The notes below the pieces were generated by a model. It was not told where the DNA came from. It did not search any database and worked only from the letters and a program-made list of their open reading frames with translations. Positions 63,745 to 64,000 of a stretch of 64,000 nt of DNA are shown one piece after another (the first letter of the stretch is position 1; every line of letters starts with the position of its first letter). The position numbers were made by a program, and so were the translations under genes. The DNA comes from Halocaridina rubra (taxonomy: Eukaryota > Arthropoda > Malacostraca > Decapoda > Atyidae). The stretch spans positions 1 to 64,000 of the forward strand of contig JAXCGZ010013598.1 in assembly GCA_037179515.1 (NCBI GenBank). The letters are read 5' to 3'.

Positions 63745-64000
63745 AGGAGGAAGGGAGGCTAGCATACTTACTCCATGTTCCACTGCGTGTTATAAGAATC
63801 GACTAATTGGGGCGGAGTGAGGGGACTGGGAATCCCCTCCCTTGTATTCACTCTTCCCAAAGAATCAGAGTATTTTGCCTTAACTCAGTCACTCCTCTTG
63901 TAAGGGGAAAATGGCTCCTGTATATAGATAGATATTCTTACCCCCCTGAGGAGGGGGGTAAGAATACTTCCTCCATTTCCCCTGCGTGTCGTAAAAGTCG
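63745..64000 (+). repeat. Repeat R1, two adjoining copies with a hairpin between
   Basis: It shows ccatgttccactgcgtgtta, gggactgggaatcccctccc and cttaactcag, then a second start cttcctccatttcccctgcg at 63967. Between them 63933-63947 pairs exactly with 63952-63966 (tattcttacccccct against its complement) around the loop gagg. Confidence 0.5.

Overview
This is a eukaryotic (arthropod) nuclear window, most likely from a decapod crustacean. It has spliced genes with GT-AG introns, AT-rich non-coding DNA, about 17 long (TA)n microsatellites, and a heavy load of non-LTR retrotransposons, tRNA-derived SINEs and Tigger/pogo-type DNA transposons. The organism call is inference from this repeat style and from the two arthropod receptor genes; the window has no rRNA or mitochondrial marker.

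Gene 1 (+ strand, 3992-31678) is the 3' part of a receptor protein tyrosine phosphatase, best matched to Drosophila Ptp69D. Thirteen exons join in phase into 688 codons plus stop: a juxtamembrane segment and transmembrane helix, then two tandem phosphatase domains (D1 and D2) and a very short C-terminal tail. D1 carries the full HCSAGVGRTG signature. D2 keeps Cys and Arg (HCSGGGDRSS) but has lost the WPD aspartate. The ectodomain exons must lie upstream of the window. Its introns hold a 5'-truncated CR1-like retrotransposon, Tigger-type MITEs, two copies of a second LINE, SINEs and most of the (TA)n arrays.

The stretch 31679-37960 is AT-rich, with no recognised gene; it should include the phosphatase 3' UTR. 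From 37960 to 53450 lies a nested transposon cluster. A near full-length CR1-like element (copy B) is followed by a degenerate Tigger transposase gene split in two by another CR1-like copy (C). Then come six CR1-like copies on the minus strand (D-I) joined head to tail, one of them (H) nearly complete with ORF1, endonuclease and reverse transcriptase.

Gene 2 (+ strand, from 54878 to past the window end) is the 5' part of a secreted or membrane receptor. It has a signal peptide, a Cys-rich N-terminal domain and the first class I cytokine-receptor motif C-x9-C-x-W, so it looks like a Domeless-type JAK/STAT cytokine receptor. Its introns hold SINEs, an 87-bp perfect inverted repeat, two more CR1-like copies (J, K) set between (AC)n arrays, and a (TC)n tract just upstream of an exon.

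The most notable structures are: the two phosphatase domains sharing two intron positions and an exon of identical length (136 nt); the CR1-like family with a 14-nt 3' terminal repeat and strong association with (AC)n microsatellites; the Tigger gene interrupted by a retrotransposon; the 150-bp triplication inside copy B; and the perfect 87-bp hairpin at 57402-57591.
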